Notes under the pieces: generated by a model | What the model was told of the DNA's origin: nothing | The model's input: only the letters and a program-made list of their open reading frames with translations | The model's database searches: none | In this document: in pieces, positions 12,601-25,113 of the stretch | How positions within the stretch are numbered: the stretch's first letter is position 1 | How the letters are laid out: every line of letters begins with the position of its first letter | Origin: Eucalyptus grandis | Lineage: Eukaryota > Streptophyta > Magnoliopsida > Myrtales > Myrtaceae | Direction: 5' to 3' | NCBI RefSeq assembly: GCF_016545825.1 | Contig: NC_052614.1 | Location: forward strand, 3,262,630-3,326,629 | DNA: 64,000 nt | Made by a program: the position numbers and the translations under genes

Positions 12601-14659
12601 CCATCTTCATCCCTCTTGGGTGAGGGCAAGGACGAGGCTATTGCTTCGATTCCCGTCGATGAGCTCATTGAGAAAGCTGATGGATTTGCTGGAGTCTTCC
12701 TGGTAAATAGAAGCACCAACAATTTTCTGTCATTAGGCTGTTAATGTCAATTCTACTAATACTGTGTATGTGGATGTGCAGAGCATAAATATGAGATTGT
12801 CAAGAAATTGCAGGAGAGAAATCACATTTGTGGAATGACTGGCGATGGTGTCAACGATGCCCCGGCTCTAAAGAAGGCAGATATAGGTATTGCAGTTGCT
12901 GATGCAACCGATGCAGCCAGAAGTGCGTCAGACATTGTCTTGACCGAGCCAGGACTAAGCGTGATAGTCAGTGCTGTCTTGACGAGCAGGGCAATATTCC
13001 AGAGGATGAAGAACTACACCATCTATGCGGTTTCCATCACGATCCGTATTGTGTTGGGCTTCCTCCTTGTTGCTCTCATATGGAAGTTCGATTTCTCACC
13101 CTTCATGGTTCTCATCATTGCCATATTGAACGACGGGACTATCATGACCATCTCCAGGACAGAGTCAAGCCATCTCCCGTCCCAGACTCATGGAAGCTCA
13201 AGGAAATCTTTGCCACAGGCGTCGTCCTCGGAGCATACATGGCCATCATGACCGTGGTCTTCTTTTGGCTTGTGCATGATACCGACTTTTTCACGGTAAG
13301 TTAAAGAAAATCTGTTCCGATAATGACATACTGAGACAGTGGAGTCCTTGGTTAGAAAGGCTAAAAGTGATATTCTTGCAGAAATCTTTCGGTGTGAGGG
13401 CCTATCAAAAATAATGTGGATGAGCTCACTGCAGCTCTCTACCTACAAGTGAGCATCATAAGCCAAGCTCTTATATTTGTGACTCCGTTTCGAAGCTGGT
13501 CATTCGTTGAACGGCCAGGACTCTTACTTGGAATCGCTTCATTGCAGCCCAGCTGGTAGTGTGGCTAACTGGTCCACTTACCACCATATCACCTGCACTG
13601 TTTCTTCTAAAGGCCTGATTGATATATCTCTTGATTCTTGTATAACTAATGTATAATTGAAAGGTTGCCACGCTTATTTCTGTTTACGCGAGCTGGGACT
13701 TCGCGAGGATCCATGGCACTGGGTGGGGATGGGCTGGGTGATCTGGATCTATAGCATTGTGACTTACTTCCCTCTTGACATCCTCAAGTTCATCATCCGC
13801 TACAGCTTGAGTGGCAAGGCCTGGGACACCATGTTGCAGAACAAGGTTTCAGTCTCTTTCATAGAATTCATACTTGTCACCTGCATATATTTTTACTCTT
13901 TCGATTTTAATTTTTTTTTTTCATTTTCTATTATCGATTGATTCCACAGACCGCTTTCACTACCAAGAAGGATTACGGTAAGGGCGAGAGGGAGGCGCAA
14001 TGGGCGATAGCTCAACGTACTCTTCATGGTCTCAATCCTCCGAGACTCTCTTCCATGACAATAGCACGGAGGAGTTGTCGAGATTGCTGAACAAGCCAAG
14101 AGACGTGCCGAAGTCGCAGGTAATTAGCCTCATTCTCATTGAAAGATATGTCAATCGTATGAGGTCAAAATTACGCTCACTCCACACTTTAAAAATTAGT
14201 TGGCCTAGCAAAATACTTTAGAGTCAAGAACTGGAGAAGGATTCTCATGCTTTTTTTCATTTCTTGGTCTCCAATGCCTCAAATAAATTGCTGAGGAAAG
14301 AATGGTCAGCTTGGAGAATGAAGAAACTTTGGCGCTACATCTAGATGAAATTATACCGTTAGATGTCATGACTTGTGAATTCATGCCATGGCCATCCCTT
14401 GACGCCTTCTACTTTAGTTTTATGAGAATAACTACTTAAAAAGCTAGTAGAAAACGCCAAATTATTGCGATTAGATACCATTAAGCCCATATTCTAGACA
14501 TCATATTCTAGACTTTTAAATCTTTCCTCGAGTGGATTCTGAAAACCAATTGACTTTTGCAGGCTGAGGGAGCTGCACACTCTCAAGGGGCATGTTGAGT
14601 CAGTGGTGAAGCTGAAGGGGCTTGACATTGAGACCATCCAACAGCATTACACTGTCTAA
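9632..14659 (+). CDS. Plasma-membrane P-type H+-ATPase (AHA family)
   Basis: P3A proton pump that energises the plant plasma membrane. Fifteen exons: 9632-9685, 10221-10339, 10430-10528, 10613-10748, 10843-11155, 11332-11658, 11767-11885, 11981-12113, 12207-12311, 12396-12702, 12782-13295, 13382-13555, 13664-13845, 13950-14119, 14563-14659; nearly all junctions are GT-AG. It starts [18 protein letters not shown]. Landmarks: actuator TGES (about 10990), [15 protein letters not shown] in M4, phosphorylation motif [12 protein letters not shown] with Asp at 11602, [14 protein letters not shown] and [16 protein letters not shown]. The C-terminus is the autoinhibitory domain ending QQHYTV, whose penultimate Thr is the known 14-3-3 site. 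Corrected length is about 950 residues, full for the family. About fifteen bases are missing, mostly one at a time in homopolymers (for example near 10729, 10738, 11850, 12410, 12500, 13155, 13732, 14085), plus a two-base gap near 11002. I take these as probable consensus errors; a very young pseudogene is the alternative. Confidence 0.93.
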
Positions 14660-17480
14660 GATACACTCGCCATATTGTTACGGATTTGATTCACCGAAAC
14701 GAGTGTAATAGGAATGACGTAAGGAAGAGCTAAAAGGAGATGGTTTCTTTTGCTTTTTGTTCTCTCCTTTTCAGCTTTTCAAGCCTTTGTGATACTTATG
14801 AATTAGGAGTAGAAGAAAAGATCAAAGTTCAAATATTAGGAGCAAGTATAAGCAACTAGTTTCGGAAATGAAAGAATGACTGAAGCGTAAGAAATTATCA
14901 TACTACGATGGACCAGATTGGGAAACGTTATTACTGCAGTTTTATTTTAGCAAAGCACCCATCTGAAATCGATATTTGGACATTGGTTTTTCTAGCTTTA
15001 GGACCAAAAGCGAAAGGAACCTCTTTGAGTGCAATGGAGCCCTTTTATGTTGACATCTTGGATTAGTTAAGAAAACTGAAGCAAGCGTGTCTGATCTTGT
15101 TCACCGAAGTTGATGAACTGAATGGGATCTTCTACCCACCTTGAGTGCCTATTCCCGTCCTAGCTGCTTGGGTAGATGCAGCGGTTGCTCTAGGTGACCA
15201 ACTATGCTTGGGGAAGGGTGGAAGGGTGGCGGCTAGACCGTCTCATGGAGACGGTGGGGAGGTACCGTCGCAGTGACGATGAGGCTGCGAGGGGCGTCGT
15301 TGGACAGCACGTTTTGGTCCACGTTTTTCTGACCAAGAAGGGGGAGAGGGAAGGCAGAGAGGAGAGAAAAGGAAGGGAAATCAGAACTGGTTAAGTTTTT
15401 CTCTGGGGTATTACATGCATAAACTGGTGCAGTTCTCATCACCACACGTCCCAAGCAGAAGCTAAACCTCGCCATTCAAATATTAATCATGAAACAATAT
15501 AGAACCCTTCCACGGTCTTTCAAAGAACTGTCCCAACACGCAATGTTTCGTAACCACGAATGTTTTGAAAGGGTGATTGTCATCGTAATTAATTGCATTT
15601 TGGCATAAACAATATTGAGTTCTTAAAATGAGAGAATGTCTGCCATATCCATTGTTGAGATGTCCATGTAAAGTATGTTAGAAAGGTGGAGTTAATATTT
15701 TCAAGTTGGCCTTGAACTTTTAAGTAAAAGTGAGTTTAACCAATTTACTTAGATTTGAATTCTTTCTTGACGATCTTTCTTCCCAACATCCACAATCAAT
15801 TTTGGATCCCGGTGGAGCATGTACCCTGAGCTCCCTAAAGACGCAATGTGCTTGGGAGCAGCACTACTTTTTGAAAAAGGGTCACCATTCATCCATTATG
15901 TCGCTCCTTTTTCCGCCGGTCTATACTGACATGGACAGTAAGAACATGAGTATATTTTTTACTCACGACAACACCATGGGTGCTCAAGCTTGAAGCTCAT
16001 AGCCATGGCCGTTTGAACTCAAAACTGGCTGCTGCCATGGCCAGATCGGTCTTCAAAGCTTGTGATCGCCATGGTTGCTCAAGCTCGAACTTGAAGTTTT
16101 GGGCATGGCCGTTTGAGCTTGAGGGTTGCAGCCACTGTGGCCTAATCTAGCTTCGAAACTCGCGACCGCCAAGGCCATCCACTCGAACTTGAGCTTGAAA
16201 CTAGCAATCACCATGGCTTCTTGAGCTCGAAGCTCACGACCATGGAAGAGAAGTGGTCATGAGATATAAATGTCGGAGATCTCGAGCTCGTGGCGGTCAT
16301 GACCACCAAGGGCTTTTAAGTTGCAAATTGCATTGATAGCTTTTGACTATTTTGAAGGAGCATAACAAGAAGTCCATGCAAAAAAAGAAAATTTAAAAAA
16401 GAGTCGGCTTAAAAAGAAGGAAAACGGTGTTGAAAATATTTAAATGCGCTGATAAGGTAGCTTTAGCAAAAACCATGATTTGACTCAATGATAGGCAACC
16501 GATGGTATTTTTGAAAATAGAGGGATAATTTTAATTTTAAGTACGAGTACAGAGATTGCCGATGTCATTTCACAAAGAAGAAATCATGTTGATGATATTC
16601 TACGGTGTGTCAATTACCAAAAGAAATCATGTATTACGTACAGTCACCCACCACATATTAATCCGGGTGTTTCCTCGTCATATGTGTTTAGTTTGGGTTA
16701 TTATATGCTTTTTGTTGAAATGTACGTGTGATTTATGTTAAAAAAGAGTCCCAAATCAAAGAATCAATGAGAGTATGTGGGAGCTAGTATATCTTAGTTG
16801 ACTTAAGTTTTTAAATGAATGTGGATTTAATTGAATATGTTGATGGACTTGGATTTGACATTTTCCTTAGTGATCTCTTTGGATGAAGGTATTGGGCTTA
16901 TGTTATTTAAATTGAGATAATTTGGTGTTCAATGATTAAGTTAAATATGTATCAAAAATCTAAATATCACATTGCACATTAAATAATTTTAAAAGTTTAG
17001 AGACTACAACATATAATAAATTAAAGTTTATGAACCATTTACATTACTATTCCAATATATCTCAGAAATAGAGCATATGCTTCACAAAGTAAAGGATACC
17101 CAATAAAAAGGTAAGTGTTCTTATTTTAGCACTAGCTTTTGCCCTGTTAAGCACTAATTTCAAGGAAGAGGATGCGAATATCCAAAGCTCATCGCGCATC
17201 TATGGACACTGTCACGGGGTTCGTCCAGACATCAGAGAGAGGGAACATCATAGTCCGCGACATCAGTTGTCTGCAAAGCCTCAAAAATCGAACACGTTCA
17301 TATTGAGATTGTAGGCGGCCGCGGGGAAATCTTCCTCAGGGTCGGAAGTCACTTCGTCTCGGCACGACACGGATTTTTCTAAGAACTTAATCAGGTCAAC
17401 TAATCACGCGTGATAATACCGACCAAAAAAAAAAAAAAATCACGTGTGATAATTACATGTTGAGCAAGCCCCGACCCTAG
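14660..17480. other. Intergenic spacer
   Basis: Spacer between the H+-ATPase and TOP1. Bases 14660-14830 are the probable ATPase 3' UTR. Bases 15980-16310 are a degenerate repeat listed separately. The remainder is AT-rich with no convincing gene; the open frames at 15194-15394, 15730-15993 and 16556-16741 look random. Confidence 0.5.
15980..16310. repeat. Degenerate tandem repeat, GCTCGAACTT / CCATGGCC units
   Basis: Words such as GCTCAAGCTTGAAGCTC, GCTCGAACTTGAAGTTT and GAGCTCGAAGCTCACGAC alternate with CATGGCC, CCATGGTTGC or CCAAGGCC about every 50-100 bases. The unit is partly palindromic (SacI- and HindIII-like cores). Units are too diverged to give an exact period by eye. Confidence 0.5.
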
Positions 17481-18876
17481 CATGGGCCCATTGGGCCGGG
17501 TCGCTTTATTGGGCTCGAGGGATGTGGGCCGGACCGATGGCCGGGGGCGCAGGCCCACACAGCAAGGAGGCACCGTCGCCTTCTCAAAGATGCAGGGAGA
17601 GAGAGCTTCCAAAATAATCGAAAGCAACGAGATTCAGATAAAAGAGAGAGAGAGAGAAACGAGAGCGAGAGACGCGAGTTCCTTCCTCCCTCCCTCCCCT
17701 CCCTCCCTCCCCCTCCCTCCTGCAGCTTAGGGTTTCGGTCCAGCAAATGCGCGTTTCTCGCCGCCCGTCGCCGTAGCCACCCCCGATTCCGCCGCCGCCG
17801 CCGCCGCCGCCCGATCAATCCCCGACGGCGATTGCAGGTGGGAGCTCCCTCCGCCGCCGCCGCCGCCGCCCGCGCGCGCCCCCCTCCGCCGCCTTCCCTG
17901 TTCAATCGCCCCGCCCCCTCGCTGCAGCTCGCGGACTGGTTCCCGAGGCTTTGCTGCGCACTGGTCCCCTTGCGGTTCCGGCGCTCGACGGGCCCCACCC
18001 TGCGCGGAGCTGGAGACGGCCGGAATCGGACGTCGGATTGGCGCTGGCTCGCGGTGAGTTCTCCGGCGAGCTCGGCTCTGTGCATCGGGGTGCTGAGTTT
18101 GCCTCTGGTTGGCCTGGCCGATAGTGAATCGGGGTTGTGCATAGATTGTCTGAGTTTGGCGAGGCGGCTTTTGACATGCGTTGGGTCGGAGAGAGGGATT
18201 CTTAGTTTTTGTAGTATCTGTAGACTCGGGGTTTGATTCTACTTGAGTGCTTTCGAGGGTTGGTGCGATGAAGAGGGCTCCGATGTTCGTGTTAGAGATT
18301 GAGCTGATTTTTTAGGTGGAATCTTTAATCCTCTTGGACATTCTCTTCTCTAGCGAAGAGAGGAGGATTAATTTGAGAACGGGTTGTGTAATTTATAAAT
18401 TTTGGATTCGATGATGCTTTCGAGAGCTTGATGTCTCCCTCTGTGCTTCTTCCCACCCTTGTAGATTTGGTTGATGCGTTTGCCTTTCCGAATGACTGCT
18501 ATGGTCATTCTAGTTCGGTGCTATCCAATCGGGCTGCTGGGTTTTAGAAACTTAGATAAAGTTGCTATGCTCTTGCCTTGGTTTCAGTATGGTCGTTTCA
18601 TATCCATTTATTACGCCCAATGTTGATTGAGGGACGTTATTGAAATCATTTTAAAATTATAGTGATCTGATTGGAAATAGTCCCAATTTTCCCAATTGTT
18701 TGTCCTTTTTTTTTGGGAAACCTGTTAGGACTTTTTTATTTTTTATTTTCAGATGACTTCGTTCTGTTCCTGATCATCATCACTCGCTTTTGGCAGATTT
18801 GCTGCTCTTTAAAAGGATTTGAGTTCTGTTTTATAGAGACTGATTGCACATACATGCAAAGGAAATACTTTGTTGG
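17481..18876 (+). promoter_or_regulatory. TOP1 promoter and GC-rich 5' leader with probable leader intron
   Basis: A GAGAGA tract (about 17645-17665) and a CCCTCC run (17685-17722) are followed by TTAGGGTTT, typical of plant leaders, then GCC-repeat and CG-rich sequence to about 18050. A good donor GCG|GTGAGT at 18054 and an acceptor TTTTGGCAG ending at 18796 would remove a 743-base leader intron before the first ATG of TOP1 at 18877. The long frames on both strands here reflect GC-rich composition. The transcript start is not determined. Confidence 0.5.
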
Positions 18877-21800
18877 ATGATGGCGCTTCAGGCTCCTATA
18901 AAGCCAAATGTATCTGATGATTTCGATGATGATGATGATGCGCCTGTGGTTTTCAAAGGACCAATACCACAACAAAGAAAAATCTGATAAGGACAGAGAT
19001 AAAGAAGCCACCTTCTCAGAGGAATGATGTGTTGTTGGGGTCCTCAGGGATACATTCCTCAAATGGCCAAAGTGCTAGATCTCAACAAGGTAAGGTCCAT
19101 CCTTCTCCCAGGACATCATCCATGAGATCCCCTGACATGAGTCCAAAAGCATCATCTTCTACTGCCAAGCTCCCCCCAGTGAAGTCACCACCGACAGGTT
19201 TGAAGTCATCAAAGTCACCGGATGATCAGTCGAGGCATTCGTCCAAACAGAGTTCAGTAGTGCCTGCTAAAGAGGAATCCAACAGTGACTCTGATGATGA
19301 TAAACCATTGAGTAGTAGACTTCAGGACAACTCTGGCAAAAGTCGCGCTACGCCTGTTTTATCTCCATCATTGGGAAAGGTATCCTCAAAATATTCTCCT
19401 GACGATTCAGATGATGAAAAGCCTTTAGCATCAAGGTTGCCTCTGAAATCCAATGCCTCTACATCTTCTCATAATAGTTTTGCTTCCAATGAAAAGAAAC
19501 GTTTGGTAGCGAAAACACAGGAAAATGGTTTTGCCTTAAGTAGGGATCAGGCAAAGTCTTCCACTGTGACAAGTAAAGGCCACTAGAGAAGACAACTTTG
19601 TCTGGTCAGTTGTTGGTCAAAAAGCTAAAGACTAGTGATGCATCAACGTCAACAAAGTCGAAACCATCTGTGAAAGGAGAACCGGAGTCAGATGACGATG
19701 ACCACATTCCAATTTCCCAGAGGATGAAAAAGCCAGCAGCAGCTTCTGCATCAGGAAACAAGTCTTCCTCTGCAAAGGACAGTGTGAAAAAAGTTTTAAT
19801 AAAGAAGAAGATCACAAAGCCAATCAAGAAATTTAAGAAAGTAATGAAAAATTCAAAGTATTCTAAATCCACTAAGGTAACACCTACTTCTGGCGATGGC
19901 CAGAAAAAATGGACTACCTTGGTTCACAATGGGGTCATTTTTCCACCTCCATATACACCTCATGGGGTAAAGATGCTTTACAAAGGAAGCCTGTCGATTT
20001 GACTCCGGCACAGGAAGAAGTAAGCCATCCCCTTTTCTCTCCTCTTTGCATTCTTCTGCTATCTTTCTGATCTTGGGCTTCTTTATTCATTGGTCATGCT
20101 CAGTAGTTTAGTTCATGAGCAACCTAATCAATTGACCTGGAACCATTAGGTTCTTACCTTAGATTTTCTTTTAGCTATTTGGTTAGTCATTTGGTGGAAT
20201 TTTGATTTGCAGGTGGCTACAATGTTTGCTGTGATGAAAGATACAGACTACATGCAGAAAGATAAGTTCAAGGAGAACTTTTGGAGTGATTGGAAAAAGA
20301 TTCTTGGAAGCAATCATGTGATTCAGAAATTGGAACACTGTGATTTTACCCGATATATGATTGGTATCAGCAGGAGAAAGAGAAGAAGAAGCAAATGACC
20401 AAAGAAGTAAGTTTTGTTCACTTTGCTTGAGCTAGTAAATTGCTATATCAACCAATAATTACAACTTATTGCCAGTCTTTGTTTCGTTGTTGTTTTGCTT
20501 TCTTGTTTCATGCCTGCATCTAGTCTAATGAGAGGACATTGTCGTTTTGTGGCACATCGATAGGTCCAAGTCCTCATGAAAAGATTTTGCTGTTTGTTAG
20601 CATTGCCTATTATTGGCTCTTTTTTGGTCACAAAGCTATGAGGCTGATAGTCTGCTGTGATTTAATTGTTCATCCATGTATCTTTAATTTATGATATGGT
20701 AGTACCCATTATGCTATTTCGCTGCCAAAAGTATGCTGTGAAGTCAAATTCTGTTTTGGATGCAGAAGCATCTTGAGTGTGATGCAGACGCTATCAGCTG
20801 CTTCTATGACGATTTCTGCTGCTGAAAGTTTGAGATGTTTTTCCACTTAACTATGAATACTGTGAAATGAATTCTTTGTGCCTCTGGTTATGCACAGTAT
20901 TAGTTTGCTTAATAGGTACCAACATGTTATATGCTGTTCTTGATGTCACGATGCCAAATGTTACCCAGGTCAATTTCTGTTGCTTCTGTAGATGTTTTAC
21001 TTTTTTGTCTTTCATGCAGGAAAAGAATGCCCTCAAGGAAGATAAGATGAAGCTGGAGGAGAAGTACATGTGGGCCATTGTAGATGGTGTGAAAGAAAAG
21101 GTTACTCTTATCTCTAAACCTTGATCACATCTTGTGTATTCTGGATTTGAACAATGCCCTCAAATAATTTGCTGTGCTGTGTCTTGTCACTTGTTCCTTC
21201 TGCATTGAAATTTTTCTTCAGTTATTTTTGTCATTATTTTCTTCTTTTTCAGTAAGGATTACCCTGAAACACTTTAAAGTGATGTAATGTCTATAAGTTT
21301 TTAGTTGTTTTACTCCTTTTGTGAGAATTTCTATTACGATTGTGTCCCATTTTGGATTGAAGATTGGCTACGTTTCAATGCAATTTGTTTAGCTATTTGG
21401 TTTGAATTTACGGAGCATGAGGCATATCTATTTTGTTTAATAATGATGTTAATTTGTTAACTTCTTGTTATCTTATTTCTGCATCAGTGAGTGGTAGATC
21501 TCAATAACATGTCTAGTGCCGGTGATTTTTAACTTGTCCAGTCGATAATGTTACGTCTTTTTGAACTATACCCTCCACCTGTATCTTGGTTGTTGTCCTA
21601 TTGGGGCATGGGTAATCATTGCTTTTAACGGAATGCTAAGTTGCTGTGGATACATAAATTGTGTAGTTTACTGCATCTTTGGTCAATTCAGTGGTTTTGA
21701 TTGATATATTGCTGTCGTTTTCTCAAGCATAAATGTGCTTTATCATGCTGAAGGCTTACAGTAAGTTATTCCACAGGTTGGAAACTTCAGGGTTGAACCG

Positions 21801-22582
21801 CCTGGCTTGTTCCGTGGACGTGGAGAACATCCAAAGGTTTCATGCATAATCTTTGACTGCATGTGTTTTCTCCTGGCTCAACATCATTTTGTTTGATACG
21901 TGGACTATTTTGATTAAACATGTGCATTTGGCTCATTCCTAATGGTTGGTGTGTTTGGTTTTAGATGGGAAAGCTGAAGAGACGCATTCGCCCTAGGGAT
22001 ATTACAATCAATATTGGGAAAGGTGTCCCTGCGCCAGAATGTCCCATCCCTGGTGAAAAGTACTGTCATTTATGTCCTCCTGGAATAAAGTTGTTATCCT
22101 AATTGTTATTTCATCTTCATTTATAAATTAAGATATCTGGACTCTTGGTATGTGGCAGATGGAAAGAAGTAAGGCATGACAATACCGTCACGTGGTTAGC
22201 CTTTTGGAACGATCCTATTAATCCAAAGGAATTTAAATATGTCTTCCTCGCTGCGAGCAGTTCCTTGAAGGGCCAAAGCGATAAAGAGAAATATGAGAAA
22301 GCAAGGATGTTGAAGGTACAGCAGAACTTGAGTGGCAGATGTTGGTGGTGATCAATTTGTCATTAGATGTTTTTATATATGATTCATAACTGATTGCCAA
22401 AAGTGTGATATTTTGAGCGTAGGGATTACATAGCAAACATCAGGACAGCATACACAAAGAATTTTACGAGTAAAGATGCTATGAAGCGGCAGATAGCAGT
22501 TGCTACATATCTGATTGATAAACTAGCTCTCAGGGCTGGCAATGAGAAGGTACGTATTTGAAACTTCTCGAGATTGACTCCC

Positions 22583-22618
<36 letters not shown>

Positions 22619-25113
22619 CCAAAACAAAATTTGCAAACTCTCTTTTCCATGGACTCTTTTGTGATGACTCTGGGGAAGGATGTGGTTATCTTGCTAATCT
22701 GGCACAATTGGGCAAGCCATTGTATCTAAGATGAATAAGCATCACTTAGGATTTTTTAATATATATGAGATATAAGGTCCTGAAATGAGGTGTTTGCGAG
22801 TAACTATTCTCCTGTAATTGTTTGGTGATACAATCAACATACATTATGAAATTGATCAAATAACTTTCCACATGGTAGTCATGAAAATTTGGAAAGCTCG
22901 AGATGGAATTGCTTGTTCCATATCAAGTTTGTGCCACAACTTCGGTTCTGCTTGTTTTGTGGAGATATATACATGTCTCCTTTTCAGATTCCTATTCTAA
23001 AGTAACTTAAAATAGGAAATTGTACTCTCTGGAAGAAACTTTTTTCGTGTGTATGACAATTAAAAAGAAGCCTCTTCAAAATAATAGTATGTATCTACAT
23101 CTCACTAGACATTAAATTTTGATTCCACAAAGAATCATTGCTTTGATTAGCAGAGTGAATTCTATGGTTACCAATTTGTTTGCTTTTTGTTACTCAGGAT
23201 GATGATGAAGCGGATACTGTTGGGTGCTGCACGCTGAAAGTTGAAAATGTAAAAGCAATTAGTCCAAATTCACTGGAGGTAAGATGAATTCAAATGCTGA
23301 AAGTTCAAATATTTCTGCTTGCTTCTTGGAGCTAAATTGGCTGTTGTGCTTTGTCAATTTTCAGTTTAACTTTCTTGGTAAAGACTCTATTAGATATGAA
23401 AACACTGTAGAAGTTGAGCTCCCTGTCTACAAGGCAATTGTGCACTTTCAATCTGGTGAGTTACAGGACTTATTGCCCATTTCAAAATGGACATATGCAT
23501 TTGCTTTTTCATGTGGTCAATTTATCTTGCTTTGGTTTGGTTTGTGTAGGGAAAAGCCTGGTGATCCTCTTTTCGATGAGCTGGATACAACTAAACTGAA
23601 TGCTCATCTGAAGGAACTCATGCCTGGTCTGACAGCAAAAGTTTTCCGTACATATAACGCTTCCATTACTTTGGATGAGATGGTAGGCTCACATTTGCCT
23701 TTTGAGGGGGTTTTAATTGGTGTTACAATATGTTTGATGTACTTCATCTGTCGGGTGGATAGATATTTTAGCCATGGGAGGCTACATTCATCTCCAGTAC
23801 TTTTTAAGCTTAGATGCCTTGGCAAGAAGATCAAACATGTGTTACATGCATATATTAGATGCATCCCATCAAAACGGAAAGGCATGATTTTCAAATGATG
23901 TCTAGTCATCAAGGGATCTTTCGAGCTGGTTAGCTTGTTGATACATACAAAGGATATTTTCATATGTAAAACACAGTAATTGGTCTTACACTTCCATAAT
24001 GTTGTGAAAAGATAGAATATAATAGGGAAGCTTTTCATTTGTTTGATGACAGTTAAGTAGAGACACCAAAGATGGAGAAGTTGCAGAAAAAGTTGTAGTC
24101 TATCAGCGTGCAAATAAAGAGGTAATTATTGTTTATTACAGAAGAACGTGCAGTGCATAAACAAGTATTAATTGTACTTGTGATTGTTTTGGTCTTCAGG
24201 TTGCTATTATTTGCAATCATCAACGTAGTATTTCAAAAACCCATGCAGCACAAATGACCAGGTTGCAAGAGAAGATAGATGAATTGCAGGTGACTACTTC
24301 TCTCTCGATTTCTGGCTATTATACAGTATATCTGGTCCCAACCTACATATCCCAAATTTTCACATCGGTTTTGCAAATGGACCATGATTTTCTATATGGG
24401 CTTCATAAGAGATTTTAGGAACTCTTAAGAATTCACTATAGTTTGAATGGAGCTGATGTTCTGAATCATGTGCAGGACAATATGAAAGAGCTAAAAGTAG
24501 ATTTGGATCGTTCTCGAAAAGGAAAGCCTCCCTTAAAGGGTGCTGATGGAAAGCAAAAGAGGAACTTGAGCTCAGACGCGTAATATAATTGCTACCTGTT
24601 CCCCATTCTGCAGCTATGTAGATATTTCTGATGTACGATGTTGCCTCATCTTCTGCTGTGCAGGTTAGAGAAGAAGATTGCTCAAATTGAGGCGAAAATT
24701 GAGAAAATGGAACGGGACAAAACTACCAGAGAAGATCTGAAAACTGTTGCACTGGGCACATCCAAAATCAACTATCTTGACCCAAGGATCACAGTTGCAT
24801 GGTGCAAGCGGCACGAAGTTCCAATTGAAAAGGTTAGTAGTAGCTTCAAATTTTGCACATGTCTAGGTAGTCTCTGGAATTAGTCATTTTATTATCTAAA
24901 CGAGGGTAGCTTAAGTTAGTGATACTTTTTTTTCCCCACGAGAAAAGGATGGCACGATAATTCCGAATTTCCTGGTCCCCTTACTTTTTAGTTAGCTGGG
25001 GCTGGTCTTCGAAATGGTATGACCTATATTTTTTGCTGTTGCAGATTTTCAACAAGTCTCTGTTGGCAAAATTTGCTTGGGCGATGGACGCGGAACCTGA
25101 CTTCAGATTTTGA
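18877..25113 (+). CDS. TOP1: DNA topoisomerase I (type IB)
   Basis: Nuclear type IB topoisomerase, which relaxes supercoils through a transient 3'-phosphotyrosine link. Fifteen exons: 18877-20019, 20213-20406, 21020-21100, 21777-21836, 21965-22059, 22159-22315, about 22423-22549, 23198-23278, 23365-23455, 23550-23682, 24053-24121, 24200-24289, 24476-24579, 24664-24832, 25045-25113. The first encodes the long charged, S/D/K-rich N-terminal domain. The core begins near [11 protein letters not shown] and contains [32 protein letters not shown] and [11 protein letters not shown] coiled-coil linker follows, then the C-terminal domain with active-site Tyr in SKINYLDPR (about 24763). It ends AEPDFRF. 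Single-base homopolymer faults lie near 18967, 19580, 19989, 20349 and 23552 (losses) and 22423 (gain). Correcting these six gives 889 codons, evenly divisible, which supports the model. Splice sites are canonical. Confidence 0.95.
22585..22617. repeat. (CT)n microsatellite in TOP1 intron
   Basis: An uninterrupted run of CT dinucleotides of about 30 bases lies in the intron after TOP1 exon 7. Likely polymorphic in length. Confidence 0.85.

Noticed and set aside
17477..18177. Long minus-strand frames in the TOP1 leader
   Set aside because: They are Arg/Ala/Gly-rich translations of GC-rich GCC and GAGA repeats, opposite a typical 5' leader, with no domain.
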